The position numbers and the translations under genes were made by a program. DNA of 64,000 bases from Ruminococcus flavefaciens (lineage in GTDB: Bacteria; Bacteroidota; Bacteroidia; Bacteroidales; P3): assembly GCA_023667315.1 (NCBI GenBank), contig JAMPAI010000005.1, forward strand, positions 1-64,000. The letters run 5' to 3'. Position 1 is the first letter of the stretch. Each line of letters starts with the position of its first letter. Shown one piece after another: positions 18,056-27,094 of the stretch. Below the pieces are notes generated by a model that searched no databases, had not been told where the DNA came from, and saw nothing but the letters and a program-made list of their open reading frames with translations.

Positions 18056-18081
18056 CCTAAATTATTCGACACATAAAAAAG

Positions 18082-18849
18082 ATGAAAGCGCTCATGCAAA
18101 AATTCATTTCAACCGCAATTCTAACTCTGATTTTTTCGGCTGTAAAGGCCGACACTCCCTATCAGGAAGCCTTCGGCAAGGGCAACGACTTTTACGCGCA
18201 GGAAAATTACGTCCAGGCCATCGAGCAATATCAGACGGCATTGGAAAGCGGCTACGAATGCTGGGAAGTGTTCTTCAATATCGGGAACGCCTACTACCGT
18301 TCGGGCAATTACCCGCAGGCCATACTCTACTACGAACGGGCCGCGAAACGGGCGCCCGGGCAGCCGGAAATCCAGGCCAACCTACGCCTGGCCGAAAGCA
18401 AGATCGCCGACCGGTTCGAGCAGATGCCCGTGTTTTTCGCCACCGCGTGGTGGCAGTCGGTGGTGGCCCTGTTCAGTGCCGACGGCTGGGCCATCGTGTT
18501 GGCGGTTCTGTTCTTCCTTGCACTGGCAAACCTCTGCCTCTATCTTTTCGGGCACGGCTACATGCAAAAGAAAACCGGCTTTTACGGACTTTCGCTAAGC
18601 ATCGTGCTGTTCGTGGCCGGACTTTTCGCCTCCATGGAAAGCTATCGCCGCAGCCGGCAGGAATACGCCGTGGTGATGCAGGTTTCGGTGGATGCCAAGA
18701 CCTCGCCCGAAGACCGCAGCCAAACCGCCTTTACGCTGCACGAAGGCAGCAAGGTGCTGATCGAAGACCAAATCGGGAATTACGGGAAAGTGCGCGTAAA
18801 GAACGGCTCGCGCGCCTGGGTGCCGATGGAGTGCCTGGAAAAAATTTAG
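18082..18849 (+). CDS. batE: BatE, TPR and SH3-like protein
   Basis: A 255-residue BatE protein. It has a signal peptide (to about residue 23), TPR repeats (QEAFGKGNDFYAQENYVQAIEQY and FFNIGNAYYRSGNYPQAILYYERA, about 27-105), two transmembrane helices (about 134-190), and a C-terminal SH3-like domain (VQVSVDAKTSPEDRS to SRAWVPMECLEKI). It belongs functionally with batA-D upstream, from which it is separated by the two glycosyltransferase genes. GC content returns to the bat-like value here. Confidence 0.9.
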   Translation: MKALMQKFISTAILTLIFSAVKADTPYQEAFGKGNDFYAQENYVQAIEQYQTALESGYECWEVFFNIGNAYYRSGNYPQAILYYERAAKRAPGQPEIQANLRLAESKIADRFEQMPVFFATAWWQSVVALFSADGWAIVLAVLFFLALANLCLYLFGHGYMQKKTGFYGLSLSIVLFVAGLFASMESYRRSRQEYAVVMQVSVDAKTSPEDRSQTAFTLHEGSKVLIEDQIGNYGKVRVKNGSRAWVPMECLEKI

Positions 18850-18894
18850 ACACTGCCCCAATGGTGCCTTTGGCCTTCCATCCGAACAGTGTCT
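18850..18894. terminator. Imperfect inverted repeat between convergent batE and lpxC-fabZ
   Basis: GACACTG (18850-18856) pairs with CAGTGTC (18888-18894) around a 31-nt loop with some internal pairing. It lies directly after the batE stop and before the convergent lpxC-fabZ end. There is no clear T-run, so a terminator role is tentative. Confidence 0.3.
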
Positions 18895-18923
18895 GAACAA
18901 GTTGTTGCCGAGAAACCGGCGGA

Positions 18924-20348
18924 TTATTTTTCGGGAAGCGCCGGAGCCTCGGGATTGCGCGCCAACTGCGCCAACATATCGGCTTCCGCCACAATCTGAT
19001 TGCCTACATACGCCCAGCCTTTCATGTTGCACAATCCCCTGCGCAAGGGCGAAATCGGCGTAAGCTTGAATATCAGCGTGTCGCCCGGCACCACCTTGTG
19101 GCGGAACTTCACGTTGTCCATCTTCAGGAAGTAGGTCAGGTAGTTTTCGGGGTCGGGATACTGGGTCAGCATATAGATGCCGCCCGTCTGCGCCATGGCC
19201 TCGATAATCAGGACGCCGGGCATTACCGGTTCGTCGGGGAAGTGGCCGGTAAAGAAAGGCTCGTTCATCGTTACGTTCTTCACGCCCACCACCTGGTCTT
19301 TGTCCATATAGACAATCTTGTCCACGAGCAGGAACGGAGGACGGTGGGGAAGAATCTTCTTGATCGCGTTGACGTCGTAAAGAGGGGTTGCCGTTATGTC
19401 GAACGGCGGCAAAGCTTCAGGTGCCATATCTTTTTGCATTTGTTTACGTATAACCTTGATGAATTCTGTGTTGCTGAAATGTCCGGGACGCAGGGCATCG
19501 ACCGAGGCGTGCATGTAGCAGCCCAGCAAGGCGCAGTCGCCCAGCAAGTCTAAGAGTTTGTGACGGGCGGGTTCGTTCTTGAAATGCAGGTCCACGTTGT
19601 TGAGGATGCCTTCTTTCACCGCCACGGCGGGTTTGTTGAACAATGACGCCAAACGATTGATTTCTTCCTGCTCCACCTTGCGGTCCACAAACACGATGGC
19701 GTTGTCTAAATCGCCGCCCTTGATAAGGTTCTGTGAATGCAGGAACTCCACTTCGCGCAAGAACACAAAAGTGCGGCATTTGGCAATCTCTTCCGCATAG
19801 CGGTCGCCGAAAGTGTCTATGGAGGCGTATTGCGGCACGATGACCGCCGAATTATAGTCTATCCTGACGGTAAACTCGCGCTTGTCGGAGGGCATGGCCT
19901 TGATTTCGATGCCCTTTTCTTCGTTGCGGAACGTGAAAGGCTTGCGCAGGTCGTAGTAGCGGCGTTCGGCTTCCTGTTCGCAGATGCCCACCTTGAGGAT
20001 GGCCTCGGTAATGATGCGCGCGCTGCCGTCGAGAATGGGCATTTCGGGACAGTCGGTCTCGATAATGGCGTTGTCGATTTCCAGGCCCACCAAGGCCGAC
20101 AGCACGTGTTCGATGGTCGCCACCATCACCCCGTCTTTCACCAAGGTGGTGCCGCGCGAGGTATCGCCCACATATTCCGCCAATGCCTTTATTTCCGGCT
20201 GTTCGGGCAAATCCACCCGCTTGAATACGAACCAGGTGTTTTCCGGAGCCGGCTTTATCGTAACCTGTGCCATCTTTCCGGTGTGCAGTCCCACGCCCGA
20301 AACGGTAACCGGCGCCTTGAGCGTCCGTTGCTTGACAATATCTGACAT
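18924..20348 (-). CDS. lpxC-fabZ: LpxC-FabZ bifunctional enzyme
   Basis: A 474-residue fusion typical of Bacteroidota. Residues 1-310 are LpxC, the zinc UDP-3-O-acyl-N-acetylglucosamine deacetylase that commits lipid A synthesis; TIEHVLSAL (E80, H81) and KLLDLLGD with RPGHFSNTEF carry zinc ligands and catalytic residues. Residues from about 323 are FabZ, the 3-hydroxyacyl-ACP dehydratase of fatty acid elongation; FTGHFPDEPVMPGVLIIEA contains catalytic H369 and E383. The protein joins lipid A and fatty acid supply. It follows a beta-helix lipoprotein gene by 43 bp. The usual downstream lpxA is absent: batE converges immediately. Confidence 0.97.
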   Translation of the reverse strand: MSDIVKQRTLKAPVTVSGVGLHTGKMAQVTIKPAPENTWFVFKRVDLPEQPEIKALAEYVGDTSRGTTLVKDGVMVATIEHVLSALVGLEIDNAIIETDCPEMPILDGSARIITEAILKVGICEQEAERRYYDLRKPFTFRNEEKGIEIKAMPSDKREFTVRIDYNSAVIVPQYASIDTFGDRYAEEIAKCRTFVFLREVEFLHSQNLIKGGDLDNAIVFVDRKVEQEEINRLASLFNKPAVAVKEGILNNVDLHFKNEPARHKLLDLLGDCALLGCYMHASVDALRPGHFSNTEFIKVIRKQMQKDMAPEALPPFDITATPLYDVNAIKKILPHRPPFLLVDKIVYMDKDQVVGVKNVTMNEPFFTGHFPDEPVMPGVLIIEAMAQTGGIYMLTQYPDPENYLTYFLKMDNVKFRHKVVPGDTLIFKLTPISPLRRGLCNMKGWAYVGNQIVAEADMLAQLARNPEAPALPEK

Positions 20349-20391
20349 GCTATTCTATTTTCTGCAAAAAAACGTGTAAAGATAACACTTT

Positions 20392-21930
20392 TCAGCGGTT
20401 ATTCCTTTTCCACCTCCACAAAAGGGCGGTTTCCTTGGGATAGAACTCGTAGGCGCCGGCTGCCGGCGGATTGGAACGCAGACGTCCCTTAATGTCCAGC
20501 TCCGCCTTGCCCTGCGCGAAGGCCGGGTCGCCCAGCCCCACCGCAGCCGAAGCCAGGGTGTCGAGATCGAAATCGTAGCCGTCGGCATCCCTGAAATATG
20601 GGTCTTCGTTCCAACGGCAACTGTCGAAGTACCGGCTCGACTGCGCCGGCTCGTATTGGATCAGGCAGCGGGTAAAGAGCATGTTCGCCGCCCCGGCCGA
20701 ATCCAGGTCGATTTCCAGCTGCCGGCTGTTGCGTCCGTAGAAAATGCTGTTGTTGAACCTCGCGCCCTCCAAGATGCCCGCCGTCTTGCCCTCCTCGTCT
20801 TTATTGCTTAGATACAGGCAGCGGTTGTACACCCCGATCATGCCCCCGTAATAGTCGTTGGCGAAGGTGCAGTGCGTAAACGAATAATCGCCGCCCCCGT
20901 TCAGGCAAAGGTTCACCTGGCTTTCGCCAATGCAGAGGTTCACGCCCTCCACCCGCGCGTTGCGGGCCAGGATGCCGTGCCTATCCATATTCTCGATGCG
21001 GGTATTGGCTATCTGCATGCCGTTTCCGTTGTCGGGATCCACCCACAATGCCGTCTGCCCGTTGCGGATCACTGCATAATCCACCGTATGGGGGCCGCTG
21101 GCCGAATCGAGCCATATCCTGCCCCACTGTCCGGCCATGTTCCGGTAACTGCCGTCTTGCCGCAGGGAGGTAAAGGTTACCGGGTCTTCCAGGTTTCCCG
21201 AAATCTGCAGACGGCTGCCCGCCTGCATCCAGATGCCGGAATTGTTGGCGAAATAAAGCCTTGTTCCCGCCGGAAGTTCCAAGGTCTTGCCCTCGGGCAC
21301 GGTAAGATAGCCGTAAATCACATAAGGTTTCCTGTCCGCAAAGGGATAATCGGCCTCGTTCCACAGGAAATACCGGAACGAAAGCGAGTCTTCTTCGTAG
21401 AAACTGCCCTGCAGGGGATCTTTATAGGGAACCCGTATCGAACGGTCGCCCTGCCAGTAATGGGCATCCTGCCCCCAGGCGCACAGCACCACCTGCTGGG
21501 CGGCCATGCCGTTCAGCTCGAAGCGCAGATAGTCCGTCACCTCGAACGGGTCGTCCTGATTGCGGTAATCGAGCACGGTCTGCACGAACAGGTACAGGCT
21601 GTCCTTGCCGCCCAAAACGAGGTTGCGCTGGCTAAGCGCCGTGTCGCCGTTCAGGTTGAAGCGGAAACGCGAGCCCTCTCCGCCGGCCAGATAGACCCGG
21701 CTTATCGTAACGGCCCTGGAGGCCGGATTGCGCACCGTTATGACCTTGGTTACGCTGGTCTGCGTGCTCAGGATGGTGTCGAAACGTATCGTATCCTGCG
21801 AGAACCGCAGATACACCTCGCCCTTCTCGAACTTGCGGTATTCTTCCCGGCAGGAAAAAAGCTGCACCAGGCAGAAAACGCCCAACAGGAATGCCGCCGC
21901 GCGGCCTGTCTTAAAACAAAACTCTTTCAT
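20392..21930 (-). CDS. Right-handed beta-helix lipoprotein
   Basis: A 512-residue lipoprotein with lipobox LVQLFSC (about residues 21-27). The first third is an Ig-like sandwich (LRFSQDTIRFDTILSTQTSVTKVITVRN). It is followed by a pectate-lyase-like right-handed parallel beta-helix with repeated short strands (GIWMQAGSRLQISG, ALWVDPDNGNGMQIANTRIEN, GGDYSFTHCTFAN). No catalytic residues for polysaccharide cleavage can be assigned, and such conserved Bacteroidales lipoproteins are uncharacterised. Its start lies 3 bp after the stop of the response regulator, so the two are surely co-transcribed, and lpxC-fabZ follows. A cell-envelope role is inferred from this context. Confidence 0.8.
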   Translation of the reverse strand: MKEFCFKTGRAAAFLLGVFCLVQLFSCREEYRKFEKGEVYLRFSQDTIRFDTILSTQTSVTKVITVRNPASRAVTISRVYLAGGEGSRFRFNLNGDTALSQRNLVLGGKDSLYLFVQTVLDYRNQDDPFEVTDYLRFELNGMAAQQVVLCAWGQDAHYWQGDRSIRVPYKDPLQGSFYEEDSLSFRYFLWNEADYPFADRKPYVIYGYLTVPEGKTLELPAGTRLYFANNSGIWMQAGSRLQISGNLEDPVTFTSLRQDGSYRNMAGQWGRIWLDSASGPHTVDYAVIRNGQTALWVDPDNGNGMQIANTRIENMDRHGILARNARVEGVNLCIGESQVNLCLNGGGDYSFTHCTFANDYYGGMIGVYNRCLYLSNKDEEGKTAGILEGARFNNSIFYGRNSRQLEIDLDSAGAANMLFTRCLIQYEPAQSSRYFDSCRWNEDPYFRDADGYDFDLDTLASAAVGLGDPAFAQGKAELDIKGRLRSNPPAAGAYEFYPKETALLWRWKRNNR

Positions 21931-21933
21931 GAA

Positions 21934-22650
21934 TCACACGACTAATCGGTATCCGACCCCATGCACGTTGATGATCTCGGCCGAGCAGACCTGCCGCAAG
22001 GCCTTGCGCAGCTTATTGATATACACATCCATGCTCCGCGCGTTAAAGTAGTTGTCCACCTTCCACACATTCACCAGTATCTCCTTGCGTTCCACCACTT
22101 CGTTGGGGGTCTGGCAAAAGGCCTTCAACAAATCGGTTTCCCGTCCTGTAAGCGACACTTCCTCGCCCCGGTTGCTGATCAGTTTCTGGCTCGTTACATC
22201 GAAAACGGCGTCCCCCAGATCGAAACGCAACTGCACATTCCCTTTGTTCCTATCCATAGTACGGCGCAGGATGGCCCGGATACGCAGCAAGAGTTCGTCC
22301 ATGCTGAAAGGCTTGGTCAGATAATCGTCCGCCCCCATCTGGAACCCGCGCAGACGGTCGGTCTCCAAGGTCTTGGCCGTCAAGAAAAGAATGGGGATAT
22401 TCATATCGACCCGCCGCACATCCCTGGCCAAGGCGAAACCGTCTTTTTTCGGCATCATGATGTCGGTAATCAGGAAGTTGAAACCGCCGCGCAGAAACAC
22501 CTCGTAGGCCGATTCCCCGTCCCGGCACAAATAGGTCTTGTACCCTTTGTTATTCAGGTAGGTACGCAGGAAAGAACCCAGGTTCGGGTCATCCTCCGCC
22601 AGCAAAATGGTTATCTGTGTATCCTCGCTCACAGGCAATCGTTCTTTCAT
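21934..22650 (-). CDS. OmpR/PhoB-type response regulator, RprY-like
   Basis: A 238-residue two-component response regulator. The receiver domain has ILLAEDDPNLGSFLR (acidic pair), phospho-acceptor Asp in FLITDIMMPKKDGF, and FLTAKTLETDRLRGFQMGADDYLTKPFS with the conserved Thr and Lys. The C-terminal winged helix (TGRETDLLKAF to MDVYINKLRKAL and GVGYRLVV) is complete. It closely resembles Bacteroides RprY as I remember it. No histidine kinase lies in the window next to it. ATG at 22650 is preferred over a TTG three codons earlier, because a -7 box covers the latter. The beta-helix lipoprotein gene is coupled downstream. Confidence 0.92.
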   Translation of the reverse strand: MKERLPVSEDTQITILLAEDDPNLGSFLRTYLNNKGYKTYLCRDGESAYEVFLRGGFNFLITDIMMPKKDGFALARDVRRVDMNIPILFLTAKTLETDRLRGFQMGADDYLTKPFSMDELLLRIRAILRRTMDRNKGNVQLRFDLGDAVFDVTSQKLISNRGEEVSLTGRETDLLKAFCQTPNEVVERKEILVNVWKVDNYFNARSMDVYINKLRKALRQVCSAEIINVHGVGYRLVV

Positions 22651-22656
22651 CGTTGG

Positions 22657-22664
22657 CAAATTTA
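22657..22664 (-). promoter_or_regulatory. -7 box at the response regulator start
   Basis: TAAATTTG on the minus strand ends 6 nt before the ATG at 22650. With the usual spacing the transcript would begin at or next to the start codon, so the mRNA could be leaderless. No matching -33 box was found. Confidence 0.35.
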
Positions 22665-22784
22665 CAAATTAAACGGTCTTGTCTATCCTATATAATCCAA
22701 AATCGGGATTTTAACGAAGTTCCAATCTATAACAAACTAATTTACATCGTTATAAAATTTAATTTTTGTTAAAGCGAGGACATA

Positions 22785-22820
22785 AAAAAGCGGCGGCACC
22801 GTACGATGCCGCCGCTTTTT
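22785..22820 (-). terminator. Terminator of secDF
   Basis: A perfect 14-bp stem (AAAAAGCGGCGGCA, 22785-22798, with 22807-22820) and an 8-nt loop lie just after the secDF stop on the minus strand, followed by a T-run (A-run 22784-22789 on plus). It separates secDF from the response regulator operon. Confidence 0.9.
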
Positions 22821-22836
22821 ATCGAAGCCATGGAAA

Positions 22837-25800
22837 TTAGGCCTTGGTGGTGTAGATGCCTTTGGCCTTGGCCGCTTCAATATCCTTCTTCTGCTTGCGG
22901 AGCAACAGACGGTAGGAAATGGGCGAAGCGATGAAGATGGACGAATACGTACCGATAACCACGCCGCAGAGGATGCAGAACACGAAACCGCGGATTACCT
23001 CGCCACCGAAGATAAAGATCATCAACAAGGTAACCAAGGTGGTGCAGGAGGTGTTGATGGTACGCGGCAGGGTGCTGTTGATGGCGGAGTTCATGTTGTC
23101 GATGAGCGGATGCTTGGGATAGAGCGCCATGTTCTCGCGGATACGGTCGAACACGATCACGGTATCGTTGATGGAGTAACCGATCAAGGTAAGGATGGCC
23201 GCGATAAAGGCCTGGTCGATGTCGAGGGAGAACGGCAGCACCCCGTAGAAGAGGGAGAACAGACCGATGGAGATCAGCACGTTGTGCACCAGCGCCACCA
23301 GACCGCCCAGACCGAACTGCCAACGCTTGAAGCGCACGGCGATATAACCGAAGATAAAGATCAAGGCGATCGCCACCGCGATGAAGGCCGAACGGGTAAT
23401 GTCGGTGGCCACGGCGGCCCCTACGATTTCGGAGCTGATCTGCCCCACCGATTTGTCTTCGTTAAAGAGCTGGAAGTCGATCGGTTCCACGAAGAAGTCC
23501 TTGCAGCCTTCGTACAGACGATGTTCTACATCGGCATCCACTTCCTGGCCGGTTTCGGTAATGCGGTACTTGGTGGTAACCTTCACCTGGTTGGAGGCAC
23601 CGAAGGTCTTCACTTCGGGGGCGTCGCCGTCGAAAGCGTCGGTAAGGGTGGCGCGCAGGTCGTTGGCGCTCACCACCTGATCGAAACGAACCACGTAGGT
23701 CCTACCACCGGTAAAGTCGATACCCAGGCTCAATCCGCGCACGCAGAGCGAGATAACACAGATGGCCACCACGATACCCGAAACAACGAACGAATACTTG
23801 CTCTTTCCGATAAAGTTGAAGTGAACCTTGGAGAGGAAGTTTTCGGAGAACTTGTGGCTGAAGGTAATCCTGGCGTCGCGGTCCAGCCAGCGGGAGAACA
23901 CCAGGCGGGAAATGAAGATGGCCGTGAACATGGAGGTAAGGATACCGATGCACAGGGTGGTTGCGAAACCCTGGATGGGACCCGTACCGAAATAAAGCAG
24001 GATGATGCCGGTGATCAAAGTGGTCACGTTACCGTCGATGATGGCCGAATAGGCGTTCTTGTACCCGTCGTGGATGGCCATGCGCATCGACTTGCCGGCG
24101 CGAAGCTCTTCCTTGATACGTTCGTAGATGATTACGTTGGCATCCACCGCCATACCCAGGGTCAACACGATACCGGCAATACCCGAAAGGGTCAGCACCG
24201 CACCCAGGGAGGTAAGGATACCGAAGATAAAGAACATATTGATGACCAAGGCGAGGTTGGCCACCCAGCCGGCCCGGTTGTAGAAGATGTACATATAGAT
24301 GAGGATCATCACGAAGGCCAGCAGGAACGAGATCATGCTGTGGTTGATGGATTCCTGACCCAGCGAAGGCCCTACCACGGCTTCCTGCACGATGTTGGCG
24401 GGAGCGGGCAGCTTACCGGCCTTGAGCACGTTGGCCAAGTCCTGTCCTTCTTCCACGGTGAAGCCGCCGGTAATCGAGGAACGTCCGCCGGCGATCTCGC
24501 CGTTTACGGTAGGCCACGAATAGGCCACGTCGTCGAGCACGATGGCGATCGAACGGCCGATATTGTTACCCGTGAGGTTCTTCCATACGCGGGCGCCTTC
24601 GGTGTTCATGCTCATGCTGATTTCCACGCCGCCGTTCTGACCGAAGTCCTGACGGGCGTCGGTAACCGCGTCACCGCCAAGGGGAGCGCGGCCGTCGCGG
24701 GTGTTCACCTTCAAGGCTACCAAGGAGTAGATGTCGGTGTTGTCCTGAACCGGCTTCACCGACCATACGAACTTGGCGTTGCGGGGGAACTTGGCCTTGC
24801 ACTGTTCCAGCATCGCGTTCACCTTGTCCATGTCTTTCTGACGGGCGTAACCCACAACGGGGCCCTGGCGCTGGATGTCGCCCTGATAGAAGGCCGGCAT
24901 CAAGAGGGCGAACAAGGGATTCTGGGCAGCGTACTGGGCTTCGTCCAGAGCCTGTTCATTGTTTTCGGTATTCTGGGCTATCTTGGCCAAGAGGTCGTTG
25001 CTGTCGGCTTCGGCAGCGGCAACTTCTTCCTTGCTCTCGGTGTTCTCGCCTTCATTCAGTTTCTGAACCGAAAGCAGGTAGGCGTTGGCATCCTGCAGAT
25101 AGGGCATCAGTTCGCTGAACTCGTAGGTTTCCCAGAATTCCAGCTGGGCCGTTCCCTGCAGCAGCTTGCGCACACGGGCGGGGTCTTTCACGCCAGGAAG
25201 TTCCACCAGGATACGGTCGGTCTGCGCCAGTTTCTGAACGTTGGGCTGAGCCACACCGAAGCGGTCGATACGGGTACGCAGGATTTGATACGTACGGTCG
25301 AAGGCACCGGCGGTTTCCTTACGGATGGCCGAGATAACCTGCGCGTTGGTGGAGCTGGCGTTCACGTCCTTCATCTCGAAGCTGAAGATCGCCGCCATCT
25401 GCGCGTCGGGGTCCTTTTCGTTCCATACGCGGGCGAACACGTCCACGAAGTTGGTGTTGGGCTCGGTACGGTTCACGATAACGGCTTCGTCCACCACCTT
25501 GTTGAAGAACGAGTCGGTGCTGAAACCGGCCAGGGCGCGCACCACGTCCACCGTGGAGACTTCCATGGTAACGTTCATACCGCCGCGAAGGTCAAGGCCG
25601 AGGTTCAACTCGCGCGCCTTGCATTCCTTGTAGGTGTACTTGCGGATCAAGATGTTGTACACCACGTCGTTGCCGACCGAATCGATAAAGTACTGGTGCT
25701 TCACGTTGTAGATGGAGTCGGCCAGGAAACGTTCGCGCGTCTGGTTACCACCTGCCAAGGCTTTGGCTTCCACCTCGGTGTTCACCTTGGCGTAAGCATC

Positions 25801-25905
25801 GGCCCGACGGTCCACCTTACGGGCAAAGAACGTAAACGACAATTGGAAAAGGCAAATGATAGCGAACGCTATGGCAAAAAACCTTATAACCCCTTTGTTT
25901 TGCAT
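22837..25905 (-). CDS. secDF: SecDF protein translocase subunit (fused)
   Basis: A 1022-residue fusion of SecD and SecF, RND-family membrane proteins that use the proton gradient to complete Sec-dependent export. The SecD half has an N-terminal helix, ELNLGLDLRGGMNVTMEV, a large periplasmic P1 domain, and helices including GIVLTLGMAVDANVIIYERIKEELR. The SecF half starts near residue 700 (YSFVVSGIVVAICVISL, GLSLGIDFTGGRTYVVRF) and has GYSINDTVIVFDRIREN. The region around residues 280-345 is a Glu/Asn/Ala-rich insertion common in Bacteroidota. It is transcribed alone, with its own promoter and terminator. Confidence 0.97.
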   Translation of the reverse strand: MQNKGVIRFFAIAFAIICLFQLSFTFFARKVDRRADAYAKVNTEVEAKALAGGNQTRERFLADSIYNVKHQYFIDSVGNDVVYNILIRKYTYKECKARELNLGLDLRGGMNVTMEVSTVDVVRALAGFSTDSFFNKVVDEAVIVNRTEPNTNFVDVFARVWNEKDPDAQMAAIFSFEMKDVNASSTNAQVISAIRKETAGAFDRTYQILRTRIDRFGVAQPNVQKLAQTDRILVELPGVKDPARVRKLLQGTAQLEFWETYEFSELMPYLQDANAYLLSVQKLNEGENTESKEEVAAAEADSNDLLAKIAQNTENNEQALDEAQYAAQNPLFALLMPAFYQGDIQRQGPVVGYARQKDMDKVNAMLEQCKAKFPRNAKFVWSVKPVQDNTDIYSLVALKVNTRDGRAPLGGDAVTDARQDFGQNGGVEISMSMNTEGARVWKNLTGNNIGRSIAIVLDDVAYSWPTVNGEIAGGRSSITGGFTVEEGQDLANVLKAGKLPAPANIVQEAVVGPSLGQESINHSMISFLLAFVMILIYMYIFYNRAGWVANLALVINMFFIFGILTSLGAVLTLSGIAGIVLTLGMAVDANVIIYERIKEELRAGKSMRMAIHDGYKNAYSAIIDGNVTTLITGIILLYFGTGPIQGFATTLCIGILTSMFTAIFISRLVFSRWLDRDARITFSHKFSENFLSKVHFNFIGKSKYSFVVSGIVVAICVISLCVRGLSLGIDFTGGRTYVVRFDQVVSANDLRATLTDAFDGDAPEVKTFGASNQVKVTTKYRITETGQEVDADVEHRLYEGCKDFFVEPIDFQLFNEDKSVGQISSEIVGAAVATDITRSAFIAVAIALIFIFGYIAVRFKRWQFGLGGLVALVHNVLISIGLFSLFYGVLPFSLDIDQAFIAAILTLIGYSINDTVIVFDRIRENMALYPKHPLIDNMNSAINSTLPRTINTSCTTLVTLLMIFIFGGEVIRGFVFCILCGVVIGTYSSIFIASPISYRLLLRKQKKDIEAAKAKGIYTTKA

Positions 25906-25938
25906 GGTTTAATTGATTTGGGTTTTAAAAAATAGGTG

Positions 25939-25946
25939 CAAAGATA
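25939..25946 (-). promoter_or_regulatory. -7 box of secDF
   Basis: TATCTTTG followed by CACC on the minus strand, 33 bp before the secDF start, fits the TAnnTTTG box. The -33 region has no clear TTG. Confidence 0.45.
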
Positions 25947-25976
25947 CGATTTTTCTTCATTATCGGCAGGCACTTA

Positions 25977-27020
25977 TCAGCGGTAAGTCATTTCCCCGCG
26001 CAAAGGCTCGCCCAACAGGCGGCAAGTCTGTTCGTAGCCTAAGTCTTTTCCCAGCAGGTACATCATCTTGGTTACTGCCGCCTCGCAGGTCATGTCGCCC
26101 CCCGACACCACCCCGGCTTTCTGCAGCTGGGTGCTGGCCGCATACTTGCCCATCTCCACGCTGCCCTCGGCGCACTGGGTAACGTTCAGCACCGGAATCT
26201 TCTTGCCGGCGGCAACGCCCAAGGCTTCGGTAAACTCAGCGGAGGTGGGCGCGTTGCCCGATCCGTAGGTTTCCAGCACAAGCCCCTTCAAATCGTTGTT
26301 TTCCAGGAGCGAACGCATGGTCTGCGGGGTCAGCCCGGGATGAATCTTGAGGATGAGCACCCGGCTGTCTAACTTTTTCTGCACGCGGAAGGCCTCGGTG
26401 GGCTTCTCCTGCGCATAGTCCTTGATGTCCTCGAACCATTTCACGTGCACGCCCGCCTTGGCCAGCACTGGATAATTGGCCGAACGGAAGGCGTCGAAAC
26501 ACTCGGCGCTGTATTTGGTGATGCGGTTGCCGCGGAAAAGACAATCCCCGAAGCACACGCACACTTCCCGCACCACCGGCTCGCCCTTTTCGTCGGTGGC
26601 GGCGGCCATCTCGAGGGCGTTCACCAGATTCGACTTGCCGTCGCTGCGCAACACCCCCACGGGCAGTTGGGAACCGGTAAGCACCACCGGCTTGCCCAGA
26701 TTCTCGAGCATGAAACTGAGCGCGGAGGCCGTATAGGCCATCGTATCGGTGCCGTGCAGCACCACGAAACCGTCGTAGGCGGCGTAGTTTTCCTCAATCA
26801 CCTGCCCGATATGCACCCAGCCTTCGGGGCCCATGTCCGACGAATCGATCAGCTGGGGAAAGCAATAGGCGTTTATCTCCACGTCCAGCAGCTTCAGGCC
26901 CGGAACGGCTTCCATCAGGTTCTCGAAACGGAAAGGCGACAAGGCTCCCGTGGCGGCGTCGCGCACCATGCCTATGGTTCCTCCCGTATATACGATAAGT
27001 ATCTTTCTCTTGCCCGTCAT
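25977..27020 (-). CDS. ansA: Type I L-asparaginase
   Basis: A 347-residue cytoplasmic-type asparaginase that hydrolyses L-asparagine to aspartate and ammonia. Both family signatures are present: ILIVYTGGTIGM at the N-terminus (first catalytic Thr) and VLHGTDTMAYTASALSF (Thr-Asp pair). No signal peptide is visible, consistent with the AnsA type. It is divergent from tryptophanase. The aspartate it yields could feed the aspartase encoded at 58-60 kb. Confidence 0.93.
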   Translation of the reverse strand: MTGKRKILIVYTGGTIGMVRDAATGALSPFRFENLMEAVPGLKLLDVEINAYCFPQLIDSSDMGPEGWVHIGQVIEENYAAYDGFVVLHGTDTMAYTASALSFMLENLGKPVVLTGSQLPVGVLRSDGKSNLVNALEMAAATDEKGEPVVREVCVCFGDCLFRGNRITKYSAECFDAFRSANYPVLAKAGVHVKWFEDIKDYAQEKPTEAFRVQKKLDSRVLILKIHPGLTPQTMRSLLENNDLKGLVLETYGSGNAPTSAEFTEALGVAAGKKIPVLNVTQCAEGSVEMGKYAASTQLQKAGVVSGGDMTCEAAVTKMMYLLGKDLGYEQTCRLLGEPLRGEMTYR

Positions 27021-27046
27021 GTGCTATAGTCTTTTGGAACTGCCTG

Positions 27047-27054
27047 CAAAGGTA
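27047..27054 (-). promoter_or_regulatory. -7 box of the asparaginase gene
   Basis: TACCTTTG on the minus strand lies 26 bp before the ansA start. It is the left arm of a perfect 12-bp inverted repeat (CCTGCAAAGGTA, 27043-27054, with 27087-27098), whose other arm is the tnaA -7 box. Confidence 0.5.
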
Positions 27055-27086
27055 TGAAAACGGCAGAAAGAAATAAATATATTGTG

Positions 27087-27094
27087 TACCTTTG
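27087..27094 (+). promoter_or_regulatory. -7 box of the tryptophanase gene
   Basis: TACCTTTG at 27087-27094, with identical flanking GCAGG, is the mirror image of the ansA box 32 bp away. The leader to the tnaA ATG at 27175 is about 75 nt and contains no recognisable tnaC-like peptide. Confidence 0.5.

Noticed and set aside
23110-25935. Long plus-strand open frame (941 codons) opposite secDF
   Set aside because: It mirrors the GC-rich codon use of secDF, has no family motifs, and its composition (many His, Gly, Val) is typical of antisense frames.
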